A stretch of 64,000 nucleotides of DNA from Kribbella antiqua (lineage in GTDB: Bacteria > Actinomycetota > Actinomycetes > Propionibacteriales > Kribbellaceae): assembly GCF_004345665.1 (NCBI RefSeq), contig NZ_SLWR01000001.1, forward strand, positions 992,001 to 1,056,000. Direction: 5' to 3'. Below the pieces are notes generated by a model that was not told the DNA's origin, made no database searches, and was given only the letters and a program-made list of their open reading frames with translations. Positions 35,192 to 44,057 of this stretch are shown piece after piece. The position numbers and the translations under genes were made by a program. Positions within the stretch are counted from its first letter, which is position 1, and the number at the start of each line of letters is the position of its first letter.

Positions 35192-36657
35192 GTAGGACCC
35201 TGCACTCCGTTTGGTGGCTGACGATTCTCGTCATCGGCTCGGTCGTTCTGTCGGCCTGCACCAGTGGCTCGGCGGGGAACAAGGCCGGCGGTGACCCGGG
35301 ACCGGTAACCCTCCGCATCGGTACAGCCGACTATGTCGGCCGGCCGTCGGCCAATGCCATCCAGGAGTTCGCTCACCAGGCCAAGGTGCTGTCCGGTGGT
35401 CGGCTCATCATCGAGCCGGTCTGGCAAGCGGCCGGCGTCGGCGTGAGCAACTGGGACCAAACCGTCGCTCGGATGGTCGGAGACAGGCGACTCGATCTCG
35501 GCATGATCCCGGCCAGGGCCTGGGACACGGAGGCCGTGACCAGTCTGCGCGCCCTGCACGCGCCGTTCCTCGTCACGTCTGACGCGCTGGCCGACCAAAT
35601 CGTCATCGCCGACCTGGCCGGCGAGATGATGGCAGGCCTGGACAAAGCGGGAGTCACGGGCCTCGCACTTCTGCCCGAGAGCCTGCGGCATCCGTTCGGC
35701 TTCAGGGGCCGTGCCCTGAGATCGCCGAGCGACTACGCCGGCAAGAACTTCAGGACGCCACGATCGGAGCTCGGCTATGCGACATTTCGCGCCCTCGGCG
35801 CGATGCCGGAGGATCTGAACGGCGAGGAGGGCGAGGAGTCCGTCAAGGCCGGAACGCTGGTGGGCACCGAGACCGCATTCGTACTGCGCCAGTCTCTGCA
35901 GGAACCCGCCGTCGCCGTAGGCAATGTCACGTTCAACACGAAGGTGGATTCGCTCGTCATCAACTCCAAGGTGCTGGAGGAGCTGCCGTCGGCAGACAGG
36001 ACGATACTGCGCGACGCCGCCGCAGCCACCCTGCGCTGGGTGCTGGGCCATCGGACGCCCGAAGCCGAGGCTGCGAAGGCGTTCTGCAACGAGGGTGGCA
36101 CGATTGTCGCGGCGAGCGACGCCGACCTCCGTGCGCTGAGGCGCGCCGTGCAACCGGTGTACGACGAACTGGAACGGGACGCCGCGACGAAACGCCTGCT
36201 CGACCGGATCGGCGAACTCAAGCGGACCGTGCGGGTTCCTGCACAAGGGATCGCCATGCCGTGCCGACCCGATGCCCACCCCACCCCGCCGGCCGCGAGC
36301 GGTGACCCGAGCGTCCTCAACGGCACCTACCGGTTCGAGCTCACGAAGGATGAACTGCGTGCCTTCGGCGTGACCGACCCGCATGATCTGTTGCTCAACG
36401 AGGGTGTCTACACGTGGAGACTGAAGGATGGGCGCTATGTACTCGACCAGAAGGCCCCTCAGGAGACTGACCACCAGGAGGGCAGGTACACCATGGCCGG
36501 CAACCGTGTCACTTTCCAGCTGCCCTGGGTCAACAACCTGGAACTGACGTTCGCCTGGCGCATCTCGGGGCGGAACCTCACTTTCCAGTTCGACGGTAAG
36601 ACGGACCCGCCCCTGAAGGCGGTGTTCACAGCCCACCCCTGGACAAGGATCGCCTGA
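35188..36657 (+). CDS. DctP-like solute-binding lipoprotein with extra C-terminal domain
   Basis: 489 residues. The lipobox is VVLSACTS. Residues about 35-340 resemble TRAP-type DctP binding proteins (LRIGTADYVGRPSANAIQEF; GGRLIIEPVW; YAGKNFRTPRSELGYATFRALGAMP). Residues about 370-489 form an additional beta-rich domain (GTYRFELTKDELRAFGVTD... GRYTMAGNRVTFQLPW) not part of ordinary DctP and possibly lipocalin-like. No TRAP membrane subunits are near. Instead it is translationally coupled (ATGA) to the receiver/kinase operon, so it more likely delivers an extracellular ligand signal to the membrane kinases than feeds a transporter (inference). Confidence 0.8.
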   Translation: MSRTLHSVWWLTILVIGSVVLSACTSGSAGNKAGGDPGPVTLRIGTADYVGRPSANAIQEFAHQAKVLSGGRLIIEPVWQAAGVGVSNWDQTVARMVGDRRLDLGMIPARAWDTEAVTSLRALHAPFLVTSDALADQIVIADLAGEMMAGLDKAGVTGLALLPESLRHPFGFRGRALRSPSDYAGKNFRTPRSELGYATFRALGAMPEDLNGEEGEESVKAGTLVGTETAFVLRQSLQEPAVAVGNVTFNTKVDSLVINSKVLEELPSADRTILRDAAAATLRWVLGHRTPEAEAAKAFCNEGGTIVAASDADLRALRRAVQPVYDELERDAATKRLLDRIGELKRTVRVPAQGIAMPCRPDAHPTPPAASGDPSVLNGTYRFELTKDELRAFGVTDPHDLLLNEGVYTWRLKDGRYVLDQKAPQETDHQEGRYTMAGNRVTFQLPWVNNLELTFAWRISGRNLTFQFDGKTDPPLKAVFTAHPWTRIA

Positions 36658-36714
36658 TTGAACGCTCCAACGCCGCGAAGTGAACTGACCGAGTTTCCTG
36701 TCGGCTCCAGCGGA

Positions 36715-36720
36715 TAATGT
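36715..36720 (+). promoter_or_regulatory. -10 element of a leaderless promoter
   Basis: TAATGT fits TANNNT and lies 7 nt before ATG 36728. This decides against the in-frame GTG at 36719, which overlaps the hexamer. Confidence 0.55.
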
Positions 36721-36727
36721 GCGGGGC

Positions 36728-38098
36728 ATGAGCAGCCTTCCACGGAGTACACCAGAAGCCCAGGGACTGTCCGGTACGGCGCTCGATGCCTTCCTCGCCG
36801 CGCTGGATGCGTCCGAGCAGGAGATCCAGACCGTCATGCTGCTGCGGCACGGTCACGTCGTACTCGAGGAGGAATGGTCGCCGTACCGGCTGGCCGATCC
36901 ACACCTGTTGTTCTCGGTGTCGAAGAGCTTCACCTCGACCGGCGTCGGGCTGGCGATCGACGCCGGCCTGCTGTCCCTCGACGACCCGGTGATCTCGTTC
37001 TTCGATGCAGACGAGCTGCCGGAGACGATCAGCGACAACCTGGCCGCGATGACAGTGCGGCACCTGCTGACCATGACGACCGGGCACGCCAAGGACACGG
37101 TCGAGTCGCTCAGCCGGGACCGCCGGATGGTCAAGATCTTCCTCGGCCTCGACGTCGAGCACGAGCCGGGCACGGTGTTCGTCTACAACTCCGGCGCGAC
37201 GTACATGCTCTCCGCGATCCTGCAGCGGCTGACCGGTGAGAAGCTGCTCGACTGGCTGCGACCACGGCTGTTCGAACCGCTCGGCATCACCGAGGCGATC
37301 TGGCAGGTGTCGAGCGAAGGCATCACCGTGGGCGGCTGGGGGCTGAGCATCAACACCGAGTCGCTCGCACGCTTCGGGCAGCTGTTGCTGCAGCGCGGTG
37401 TGTGGGAGGGCAAGCAGCTGGTCCCGGCAGAGTGGTTCGAGGCGGCGACGTCCCGGCAGGTCCCGAACGACACCGAGGAGAATGCGGACTGGCACCAGGG
37501 GTACGGCTTCCAGTTCTGGCGTGGGCGGCACAACACCTACCGCGGCGACGGCGCCTTCGGCCAGTTCTGCCTGATCTTCCCCGAGTACGACGCCGCGCTC
37601 ATCATCACCAGCGCGACGCTCGACATGCAGGCCGTCCTGAACACCGTTTGGGACCACCTGCTGCCGGTCCTTGAAGGCAAGGAGGTCTCGCCGGTTGCTC
37701 GGCCCGCGTCGCTGGAGCTTCCCCCGCCGACCGGCGCAACGCCTGTGGGTGGCGACGGGCGTACGTACCGGTTCGCGGCGAACGACACCGGGATGGTCGC
37801 GATCCGGCTGGATCCGGACGGGACCGGGACGTTCACCTTCGCCCACGTCGTGACGGGTAGCGCTGAAGAGTACGAGGTCGTCATCTCGGCCGGCGACTGG
37901 CAGGAGCACCGGAGTGAAGATGGGCGCCTTCTGACCAGCGCCTACGCGGATGGTGACGCCTTCGTGGCGACGATCCGGTTCGTCGAGACCCCGTTCGTCG
38001 CGAACCTCGCCTGCCGGCCGGACGGCGACCGGATGACCGTCGACGTCACCCTGAACGTCTCCTTCGGACCGACGAAGTTCACCCTCGTTTCGGAGTGA
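36728..38098 (+). CDS. Class C beta-lactamase-family serine hydrolase
   Basis: 456 residues. SxxK motif: FSVSKSFTSTG (Ser near 65); YxN motif: VFVYNSGATYMLSAIL; third motif region near YRGDGAFGQFCLIF, where the usual HTG/KTG is not obvious. The last 130 residues (from about 330) form an added beta-rich domain of the kind seen in esterase/peptidase members. There is no signal peptide, so it is probably cytoplasmic. Family members include esterases, D-aminopeptidases and penicillin-recognising enzymes; the substrate is not predictable. It stands alone on its own promoter. Confidence 0.85.
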   Translation: MSSLPRSTPEAQGLSGTALDAFLAALDASEQEIQTVMLLRHGHVVLEEEWSPYRLADPHLLFSVSKSFTSTGVGLAIDAGLLSLDDPVISFFDADELPETISDNLAAMTVRHLLTMTTGHAKDTVESLSRDRRMVKIFLGLDVEHEPGTVFVYNSGATYMLSAILQRLTGEKLLDWLRPRLFEPLGITEAIWQVSSEGITVGGWGLSINTESLARFGQLLLQRGVWEGKQLVPAEWFEAATSRQVPNDTEENADWHQGYGFQFWRGRHNTYRGDGAFGQFCLIFPEYDAALIITSATLDMQAVLNTVWDHLLPVLEGKEVSPVARPASLELPPPTGATPVGGDGRTYRFAANDTGMVAIRLDPDGTGTFTFAHVVTGSAEEYEVVISAGDWQEHRSEDGRLLTSAYADGDAFVATIRFVETPFVANLACRPDGDRMTVDVTLNVSFGPTKFTLVSE

Positions 38099-38172
38099 CC
38101 GGCGTCACAGTCACAAACCTGAGGCGGCGCGTGTCCTCCGGGTTGTAACACACAGACGACGGAGGAACAGAA

Positions 38173-39111
38173 ATGAAGGTCTTGGTAGCAGGTGCAACAG
38201 GCGGAATCGGCCAGTCGCTGGTACCGCAGCTGATGGCGGCCGGTCACGAGGTGACCGGCATGATCCGGTCGGAGTCGAGTGCGGCCGCCCTCCGGGCCCA
38301 GGGTGCGAACGTCGTACTCGCGGACGGCCTGGACGGCGCAGCGGTCAAGGAAGCGGTGGCGTCGGTGCGGCCGGAGGTCGTCGTCCACCAGATGACGGCG
38401 CTGCGGGGCAGCATCGACTTCAAGAAGTTCGACGAGAGCTTCGCGCTGACAAACCGGCTCCGCACCGAAGGCACGGATCACCTGCTCGCGGCCTCCCAAG
38501 CTGCCGGCGTACGACGGTTCGTCGTCCAGTCGTACGCCGGCTGGAACATCAAACCCGGTCCGACCCCGCTCGGCGCCGAGGCGGATGGGCTCAACCCGAA
38601 CCCGCTCCCGGGGATGCGGGAGACGCTGGCCGCGATGAAGCACCTCGAGTCGGTGGTCACGAACGCCGACGGGATCGAGGGCGTGGTCCTGCGCTACGCG
38701 AGCTTCTACGGCCCGACCGCCGATCTCGGCAAGGGCGGCTCGGTGGTCGAGCTGATCAAGAAGCGCAGGATGCCGATCGTCGGCGCCGGCTCCGGCGTCT
38801 GGTCCTTCATCCACTACGACGACGCGGCCGCCGTGACCGTCAAGGCGATCGAGGGCGACGCCACCGGCATCTACAACATCGCCGACGACGACCCGGCTCC
38901 GATCTCGGTCTGGCTCCCCGAGCTGGCCAGCATCCTCGGCGCCAAGCGGCCCTTCAAGGTCCCGACCTGGGTCGGCAAGCTCGCAGTGGGCGATGTAGGC
39001 GTCGCCGCCTTCACCACCTGGCGCGGCGTCGACAACTCGCTGGCGAAGAAGACCTTCAACTGGCAACCCGGCTACTCGTCCTGGCGGGAGGGTTTCCGCA
39101 AGGGTCTGTAG
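38173..39111 (+). CDS. NAD(P)-dependent epimerase/dehydratase (extended SDR family)
   Basis: 312 residues. The Rossmann motif is VLVAGATGGIGQSLV at the extreme N-terminus. The central segment FVVQSYAGWN occupies the place of the usual SSxxxYG active-site stretch, with no clear YxxxK, so this looks like an atypical SDR closer to the NAD-binding NmrA/epimerase group. The second half follows the epimerase pattern (GVVLRYASFYGPTADLG, FIHYDDAAAVTVKAIEG, YNIADDDPAPISVWL). A GGAGGAA ribosome site precedes ATG 38173. The gene ends at the shared terminator at 39119. Substrate unknown. Confidence 0.85.
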   Translation: MKVLVAGATGGIGQSLVPQLMAAGHEVTGMIRSESSAAALRAQGANVVLADGLDGAAVKEAVASVRPEVVVHQMTALRGSIDFKKFDESFALTNRLRTEGTDHLLAASQAAGVRRFVVQSYAGWNIKPGPTPLGAEADGLNPNPLPGMRETLAAMKHLESVVTNADGIEGVVLRYASFYGPTADLGKGGSVVELIKKRRMPIVGAGSGVWSFIHYDDAAAVTVKAIEGDATGIYNIADDDPAPISVWLPELASILGAKRPFKVPTWVGKLAVGDVGVAAFTTWRGVDNSLAKKTFNWQPGYSSWREGFRKGL

Positions 39112-39118
39112 CTCAGTC

Positions 39119-39153
39119 CCGCGACTGACCACGCCCAGCGCGGTCAGTCGCGG
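39119..39153. terminator. Bidirectional hairpin terminator
   Basis: CCGCGACTGACC and its perfect complement form a 12-bp stem with an 11-nt loop. It lies between the convergent epimerase and DUF3830 genes, overlapping the last codons of the latter. Confidence 0.8.
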
Positions 39154-39644
39154 CGGGCGAAGCTCAGCGTTTCGCCGCGGGCGCCGCCCATCCAGAGGTC
39201 CTGGCAGGCCGCGGCCATCTCGTCCAGATTGTCGACAATCGCACCGAAGACATTCCCCGGCACCCAGCCCTGGTCGCCGTTGATCAGCAGGTTGTTCCGC
39301 CCGTAGAACACAGCCAGGTCGACAATCGCCCCCGTCGTCCCGGTGCCGGCCGAGTTCTCGTACCCGTACGCCGGATTGCCGAGATCATCGGAGTCGAACG
39401 AGAACCAGCACAGATCCCCCGGGATCGGCGTGACCGTCGTGTTCTCCTTCCCCGGATCGGCCGGGGCGAACGCCGGCAGCAGCGTGTAGATCTCGTTCCG
39501 CGCGTACTTCCCGTGAAAGACCGGCGCGGACAACGGCAGCGCGTCCCACACCGCCGCGCACGTCCGCGGCGCCACGTCGTCGAGCAACTTCGCGACACAA
39601 CTCACGCCACGCTTGTCCAGGCTGACGGTGATGTACCTGCTCAT
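39144..39644 (-). CDS. DUF3830 family protein (cyclophilin-like fold)
   Basis: 166 residues. It matches DUF3830 from end to end: MSRYITVSLDKRGVSCVAKL, a central GKYARNEIYTLLPAF, and LAVFYGRNNLLINGDQGWVP near the end. The family has a cyclophilin-like beta-barrel fold and no established activity. It commonly travels with amidases, AroM-type racemases and M24 hydrolases, as here. ATG 39644 follows GGAGG. Its ATG overlaps the amidase stop by 4 bp, making it the last gene of a three-gene minus-strand unit. A full GATTGTCGACAATC palindrome lies inside the gene at 39227. Confidence 0.88.
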   Translation of the reverse strand: MSRYITVSLDKRGVSCVAKLLDDVAPRTCAAVWDALPLSAPVFHGKYARNEIYTLLPAFAPADPGKENTTVTPIPGDLCWFSFDSDDLGNPAYGYENSAGTGTTGAIVDLAVFYGRNNLLINGDQGWVPGNVFGAIVDNLDEMAAACQDLWMGGARGETLSFARRD

Positions 39645-41035
39645 CGTGCCTCCAAGGTCGGTGTTCGCGAATGCCAATCAGTGGCCGCTTGGTACGCCTG
39701 CCCGACGCGCAACGTGAGCGCGTCGGCATGCCGCGGTCCGACAATCTGCATGCCCACCGGCAGACCGTCGGACGTCAACCCGCACGGCACACTCAGCGCC
39801 GGCTGCTGGGTGAGATTGAACGGATACGTGTACGGCGTCCAACTCGTCCAATCCGGCGACGCCCACCCATCCGGCACGTCCTGCCCGATGGGGAACGCCG
39901 TGATCGGCAGCGTCGGCGTAACGAGTACGTCGTACGACTGATGAAAGCGTCCCATCAGCAGCCCGAGTTCCATCCGGACCTGGGTGGCGTCGAGGAAGTC
40001 GGAGGCCGAGTACGACGACCCGAGCTCGGCAACTCGGCGCAGTCCCGGATCAACACGATCGTCGACCGTGTACGCCGACAGCACCTTCGCCGCGCCGGAC
40101 CACCAGAGCACGTTGAACGCGTCGACCGGATCTGAGAAGCCGGGATCGACCTCGGTCACCTCGGCCCCGGCATCCGCGAGTACGTCGACGGCGGCGCGCA
40201 CCAGCGCTTCGACTTCCGGTTGATTGTCAACAAAACCAAGATCAGACGAGTAGGCAATCCGCAGACCGGCCACACCGTCATCGATCCCGCTCAGGAAAGA
40301 TGTGGCCGGCGTCGGCATCGCGGACCAGTCGCGCACGTCGAACCCGGTGACGATATCGAGCAGCGCCGCCGTGTCCCGGACCGTCCGCGTCATCGGCCCG
40401 GCGTGCGACAACGTGCCGAACGCACTCGGCGGATACAACGCGATCAGCCCGTACGTCGGTTTGAGTGCGACCGTCCCCGTGAACGCCGCCGGGATCCGCA
40501 CCGACCCACCACCGTCGGTGCCGATCGACCACGCGCCCATGCCGAGACCGACCGCAGTCGCCGAACCGCCACTGGAACCACCGGAGGTCTTCGACGGATC
40601 CCACGGGTTGCCGGTCGCGCCGTACCGATGGGAGTCGGTGACGCCCTTCCAGGAGTACTCCGGGGTCGTCGTCTTGCCGAGGATGACGGCGCCGGTCTCC
40701 TTGAGCCGGGCGACGCACGGCGCGTCCTCGTCCCACGGACCGTGCTCGTCGATCATCGTGCTGCCGCGCATCGTCGGCCAGCCCCTGGTCCAGAGCGCGT
40801 CCTTGATCGAGGTCGGCACACCGTCGCCGGCCCCCAGTGGCTCCCCGGCATGCCACCGGGCCTCCGACTCCTTCGCGGCAGCGAGCGCACCTTCCGCGTC
40901 CACCAGCACGAAGGCGTTCACCTGCTCGTCGTACCGCTCGATCGCGTCCAATGCGTCCTGGGTTGCTTCCACCGGCGAGATCGCGCCGGTCCGGTACCCC
41001 TCGAGCAGGTCGGTCGCCTGTGCCTTGGACGTCAT
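39641..41035 (-). CDS. Amidase (amidase signature family)
   Basis: 464 residues. The Ser-cisSer-Lys triad is visible: Lys in GVPTSIKDALWTRGW, and the signature SKTSGGSSGGSATAVGLGMG with the two serines. The C-terminal half is typical (LTPTLPITAFP; FNLTQQPALSVPCGL). It hydrolyses a carbon-nitrogen amide bond in the cytoplasm. Located between the DUF3830 gene and the 2-hydroxyacid dehydrogenase with 4-bp overlaps on both sides, it should act in the same catabolic route. The substrate is not known. GatA is excluded because gatB and gatC are absent. Confidence 0.93.
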   Translation of the reverse strand: MTSKAQATDLLEGYRTGAISPVEATQDALDAIERYDEQVNAFVLVDAEGALAAAKESEARWHAGEPLGAGDGVPTSIKDALWTRGWPTMRGSTMIDEHGPWDEDAPCVARLKETGAVILGKTTTPEYSWKGVTDSHRYGATGNPWDPSKTSGGSSGGSATAVGLGMGAWSIGTDGGGSVRIPAAFTGTVALKPTYGLIALYPPSAFGTLSHAGPMTRTVRDTAALLDIVTGFDVRDWSAMPTPATSFLSGIDDGVAGLRIAYSSDLGFVDNQPEVEALVRAAVDVLADAGAEVTEVDPGFSDPVDAFNVLWWSGAAKVLSAYTVDDRVDPGLRRVAELGSSYSASDFLDATQVRMELGLLMGRFHQSYDVLVTPTLPITAFPIGQDVPDGWASPDWTSWTPYTYPFNLTQQPALSVPCGLTSDGLPVGMQIVGPRHADALTLRVGQAYQAATDWHSRTPTLEAR

Positions 41036-42027
41036 CTGTCTCCTGTCGGGATGTAGCCGAGCTTCTTGTCCACCACGTTCAGCAGGGGCTCACCGGCGAG
41101 CCAGCGCTGCAGATTGTCGACGAACTGCTGGGCGAGCGCGTCCCGCCAACCGAGTACGTCGCCGGACATGTGCGCGGTGATCGTCGCACCGGGCGCATCC
41201 CACAGCGGATGCTCCGGCGGCAGCGGCTCACGATCGAAGACATCCAGCGTCGCCGCGATGTGCTGATCCTGGAGAGCCTTGAGCAGTGCGGTTTCGTCGA
41301 CAATCGGACCGCGAGCAATGTTGACCAGCTGCGCCCCCGGCTTCATCGCAACCAGCACCTTGCCGTCGACCAATCCCTTGGTGGCCGCGGTCAACGGCGC
41401 CGCGAGCACCAGATGGTCAACATCCCCGACCACGTCCGCAAGATTGCCACTAGCAACCACCTCCCCGAAGTCCGGATCCGCGGACCGGGCCACCCGCCCG
41501 GCGCCGCGCACCTGCAGACCTGCCGCCCGCAGCAATCGCGCGATCTCCCGCCCAATAGCCCCAGTGCCGACAACCAGCGCCGTCGCCCCGAGCACTGACC
41601 GCGTCTCCCGATGCCGCCACTCACGCCGCCGCTGCAACTCGAAACTGTGCCGACTGTCCTTGGCGTGCGCGATCACCGCGCCAAGCACATACTCCGCAAT
41701 CGGCCGGTCGAACACCCCATGCGCATTCGTCACAACAACGTCCGAATCCCGCAACGCATCGAACAACAGCGTGTCCACGCCCGCCGCGGTCACATGAATC
41801 CACTCCACCGACCCCGCATCGGCCCAAACATCCCGAACCGCGGTCGAGAAGAAGTCCCACAACATCAACCCCCGAGCGCCCCGAACCGCCTCCCGCAACC
41901 CCTCGGCATCACAAAACCGAAAGTCGACGCGAGGATCCGAGGTGCTGAGGGCTTCGAGGCCGGGTGGGCGGTCGGTGGCTCGCTCGCAGAGCACCGCGAT
42001 GATGGGGAGCTCGGAGGAGGGAGGCAC
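41032..42027 (-). CDS. D-isomer-specific 2-hydroxyacid dehydrogenase
   Basis: 331 residues. The NAD-binding motif is ALVVGTGAIGREIARLLRAAG, followed by the family signature region LVLAAPLTAATKGLVDG and MKPGAQLVNIARGPIVDE with the conserved Arg. The usual Glu is in LDVFDREPLPPEHPLWD, and the expected catalytic His is present as ITAHMSGDV. It interconverts a 2-oxoacid and a D-2-hydroxyacid. GTG 42027 has a -10 element 6 nt upstream (42034-42039, minus strand). First gene of the unit dehydrogenase-amidase-DUF3830, controlled from the palindrome at 42055. Confidence 0.9.
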   Translation of the reverse strand: MPPSSELPIIAVLCERATDRPPGLEALSTSDPRVDFRFCDAEGLREAVRGARGLMLWDFFSTAVRDVWADAGSVEWIHVTAAGVDTLLFDALRDSDVVVTNAHGVFDRPIAEYVLGAVIAHAKDSRHSFELQRRREWRHRETRSVLGATALVVGTGAIGREIARLLRAAGLQVRGAGRVARSADPDFGEVVASGNLADVVGDVDHLVLAAPLTAATKGLVDGKVLVAMKPGAQLVNIARGPIVDETALLKALQDQHIAATLDVFDREPLPPEHPLWDAPGATITAHMSGDVLGWRDALAQQFVDNLQRWLAGEPLLNVVDKKLGYIPTGDR

Positions 42028-42033
42028 GCCTTG

Positions 42034-42039
42034 AGGCTA
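42034..42039 (-). promoter_or_regulatory. -10 element of the dehydrogenase operon (leaderless)
   Basis: Read on the minus strand it is TAGCCT, 6 nt before GTG 42027. The palindrome at 42055-42068 lies where the -35 box would be, so a protein bound there would block this promoter. Confidence 0.5.
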
Positions 42040-42054
42040 GGAACCGACCCGTAG

Positions 42055-42068
42055 GATTGTCAACAATC
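42055..42068. promoter_or_regulatory. GATTGT-CA-ACAATC operator palindrome between divergent operons
   Basis: A perfect 6-bp inverted repeat around CA, of the GT(N2)AC type used by FadR/FCD-family GntR regulators. It overlaps the -35 region of the minus-strand operon and abuts the -35 of the plus-strand one. Sister sites lie at 59397 and 62365. Confidence 0.65.
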
Positions 42069-42070
42069 TC

Positions 42071-42100
42071 TTGTGATCGATCGACGCCTGGCCGCACACT
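42071..42100 (+). promoter_or_regulatory. Promoter of the AroM-like/M24/aminotransferase operon
   Basis: TTGTGA (42071-42076), an 18-bp spacer, then CACACT (42095-42100), 7 nt before ATG 42108. No ribosome site is seen, so it is probably leaderless. CACACT also precedes the GNAT start at 22180 at the same distance. Confidence 0.5.
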
Positions 42101-42107
42101 GAGCTGC

Positions 42108-42857
42108 ATGACGCTGCGCCCTCCCACCCACGAGCTGCTTCCCGTGGAACCACCACTCCTCCAGACCGGCATCGGGGTCGTCGCGCCGTACGACTTCGCC
42201 CTGGACCGGGAGCTGTGGCGCTGGGTCCCCGACGACGTCACCCTGCATCTGACCAGGACGCCGTACGCGCCCCTCGCGGCAACCCTCGAGATGGCGGTCC
42301 ACATCTCCGATCCGGCCCTCATCGCTCAGGCCGCGGTCGACGTACTGCCGGTCGCGCCACTCGCGGTCGCCTACGCCTGCACCTCAGGCAGCTTCGTCGG
42401 CGGCCTGTCCGGCGAGGCCGCGCTCGTCGACGCGATGGTCGCAGCCGGCGCACCCGCCGCGGTCACAACCAGCGGCGCCCTGCTCCTCGCCCTGCGACAC
42501 CTCGGCATCAGCCGCATCGCAACCGTCACGCCGTACACCGACGATCTCACCGCCGGACTCAGCACATTCCTCGGCGAGGCGGATGTGGAGGTCGTCGCTA
42601 CCGCGGGACTCGGCCTGATCGCTCAGATCTGGACAGTCCCGTACGAGGCGACGGTCGAGCTCGTGCGCACTGTCGACAATCCGAATGCCGACGCGATCTT
42701 CATCAGCTGCACCAACCTCCCGACGTACGACGTCATCGCCCATCTCGAGGCGACTATCGGCAAACCAGTCCTCACCGCCAACCAGGTCACGATGTGGTCC
42801 GCCCTAGCTCTAGCCGGCCGAAAAGCCATCGGCCAAGGCCAACGGTTGCTCGCATGA
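42108..42857 (+). CDS. AroM/EutA-type Asp/Glu racemase-superfamily protein
   Basis: 249 residues. Both catalytic-type cysteines of the maleate isomerase/EutA group are present: AYACTSGSFVGG and IFISCTNLPTYDVI. TVTPYTDDLTAGLSTFL and GKPVLTANQVTMW are further family motifs. EutA members occur in ectoine-utilisation clusters next to DoeA, exactly as here, though their own reaction is not settled. In-frame sequence upstream of ATG 42108 crosses the promoter and is not counted. Its stop overlaps the M24 gene by 4 bp. Maleate isomerase is an alternative reading. Confidence 0.82.
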   Translation: MTLRPPTHELLPVEPPLLQTGIGVVAPYDFALDRELWRWVPDDVTLHLTRTPYAPLAATLEMAVHISDPALIAQAAVDVLPVAPLAVAYACTSGSFVGGLSGEAALVDAMVAAGAPAAVTTSGALLLALRHLGISRIATVTPYTDDLTAGLSTFLGEADVEVVATAGLGLIAQIWTVPYEATVELVRTVDNPNADAIFISCTNLPTYDVIAHLEATIGKPVLTANQVTMWSALALAGRKAIGQGQRLLA

Positions 42858-44053
42858 GGATGTCCGAGCTGCCCGATGCGTTGGATCAGGCAGTTGAAGC
42901 GGATGAGTTTGTCGGCCGGCTGCAGCGAGTCCGGGCCGCGATGGGCGAGCGGGGTTTCGGTGCGTTGATTGTCAACGATCCGGCAAACCTCTTTTACCTG
43001 ACTGGATACAACGCCTGGTCGTTCTATACCCCGCAGTGCCTGGTCGTCCCGGCCGACGGCGAACCACACCTGTTCGCGCGCGCCATGGATGCGGCCGGAG
43101 CGGCGTACACCTGCAATCTCCGCGCGGAACAGATCCACGGCTACCCCGAGGATCTGGTTCATCAGCCCGACGTCCACCCATACGACTGGATCGCGGCACG
43201 AGCTCGCGAGCTGATCCCGGCCGGCGCCGACGTCGGCGTCGAAGCCGATGCGCACTTCTTCTCCGCCCGCGCGTACCTTGCCCTGGGCAACGGTCTGCCC
43301 GGCCACCGGCTGGTCGACTCGGCCGAGCTGGTGAACTGGGTCCGGCTGGTCAAGTCACCGCACGAGCTGCGGCAGCTCCGGATCGCCGGCTCGATCGCCG
43401 AGCACGCGATGCGGATCGCCCTCGACCAGCTCCGCCCCGGCCGCCGGCAGTGCGACCTGGTCGCCGAGATCCTCGCCGCACAAGCGATCGGAACCCCTGA
43501 ACACGGCGGCGACTACCCGGCGATCGTGCCGATGCTGCCCACCGGTGAAGCGGCAGGTACGCCGCACCTCACCTGGACCGACCGCCCGTTCGTAGCCGGC
43601 GAGGCGACCACGATCGAGGTCGCCGGCGTCTTCGGGCGGTACCACGCTCCCCTCGCTCGGACGGTGATGCTCGGCGATCCACCCCAGCGGCTCAGCGACA
43701 CCGCCAAGGTAGTTGCCGAAGGCATGCAAGCCACATTGTCGACAATCAGACCGGGCGTCACGGGAAGCGCCGTACACGCTGCCTTCACCGAGGTGATCGC
43801 GGCACACGGGCTGGTGAAGGAATCGCGGATCGGGTACTCGATCGGCATCGGCTACCCGCCCGACTGGGGCGAACGCACGGTCAGCCTGCGCGCAACCGAA
43901 ACGACCGTGCTCCAAGCGGGCATGGCGTTCCACGTGATCCTCGGCATGTGGATGGACGGCTGGGGCTACGAGTTGTCCGAGCCGGTAGTGGTCAGGTCGA
44001 CCGGCGTCGAACAACTCACCGACCTGCCGCACGAACTCACGATCAGGAGGTAG
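42854..44053 (+). CDS. M24-family hydrolase, DoeA/EutD (ectoine hydrolase)-like
   Basis: 399 residues, creatinase/aminopeptidase P fold with N-terminal domain (1-155) and pita-bread domain (160-399). It shares with DoeA ectoine hydrolases, as remembered, stretches such as GGDYPAIVPMLPTGEAAGTP, HLTWTDRPF and IGYPPDWGERTVSLR. As in creatinase-type members, the metal-binding Asp pair of true M24 peptidases is replaced (IEVAGVFGRYHAPLARTV), so it is more likely a C-N ring or amide hydrolase than a metallopeptidase. Whether ectoine is the substrate is open: no ectoine transporter or DoeB sits in the operon. Coupled to the AroM-like gene (ATGA). Confidence 0.82.
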   Translation: MRMSELPDALDQAVEADEFVGRLQRVRAAMGERGFGALIVNDPANLFYLTGYNAWSFYTPQCLVVPADGEPHLFARAMDAAGAAYTCNLRAEQIHGYPEDLVHQPDVHPYDWIAARARELIPAGADVGVEADAHFFSARAYLALGNGLPGHRLVDSAELVNWVRLVKSPHELRQLRIAGSIAEHAMRIALDQLRPGRRQCDLVAEILAAQAIGTPEHGGDYPAIVPMLPTGEAAGTPHLTWTDRPFVAGEATTIEVAGVFGRYHAPLARTVMLGDPPQRLSDTAKVVAEGMQATLSTIRPGVTGSAVHAAFTEVIAAHGLVKESRIGYSIGIGYPPDWGERTVSLRATETTVLQAGMAFHVILGMWMDGWGYELSEPVVVRSTGVEQLTDLPHELTIRR

Positions 44054-44057
44054 ATCC

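Noticed and set aside
39641..41035. GatA subunit of the tRNA amidotransferase
   Set aside because: No gatB or gatC nearby, and the operon context is catabolic.
42057..42107. Upstream extension of the AroM-like protein
   Set aside because: It would put the operator and promoter inside the coding region and adds no family sequence.
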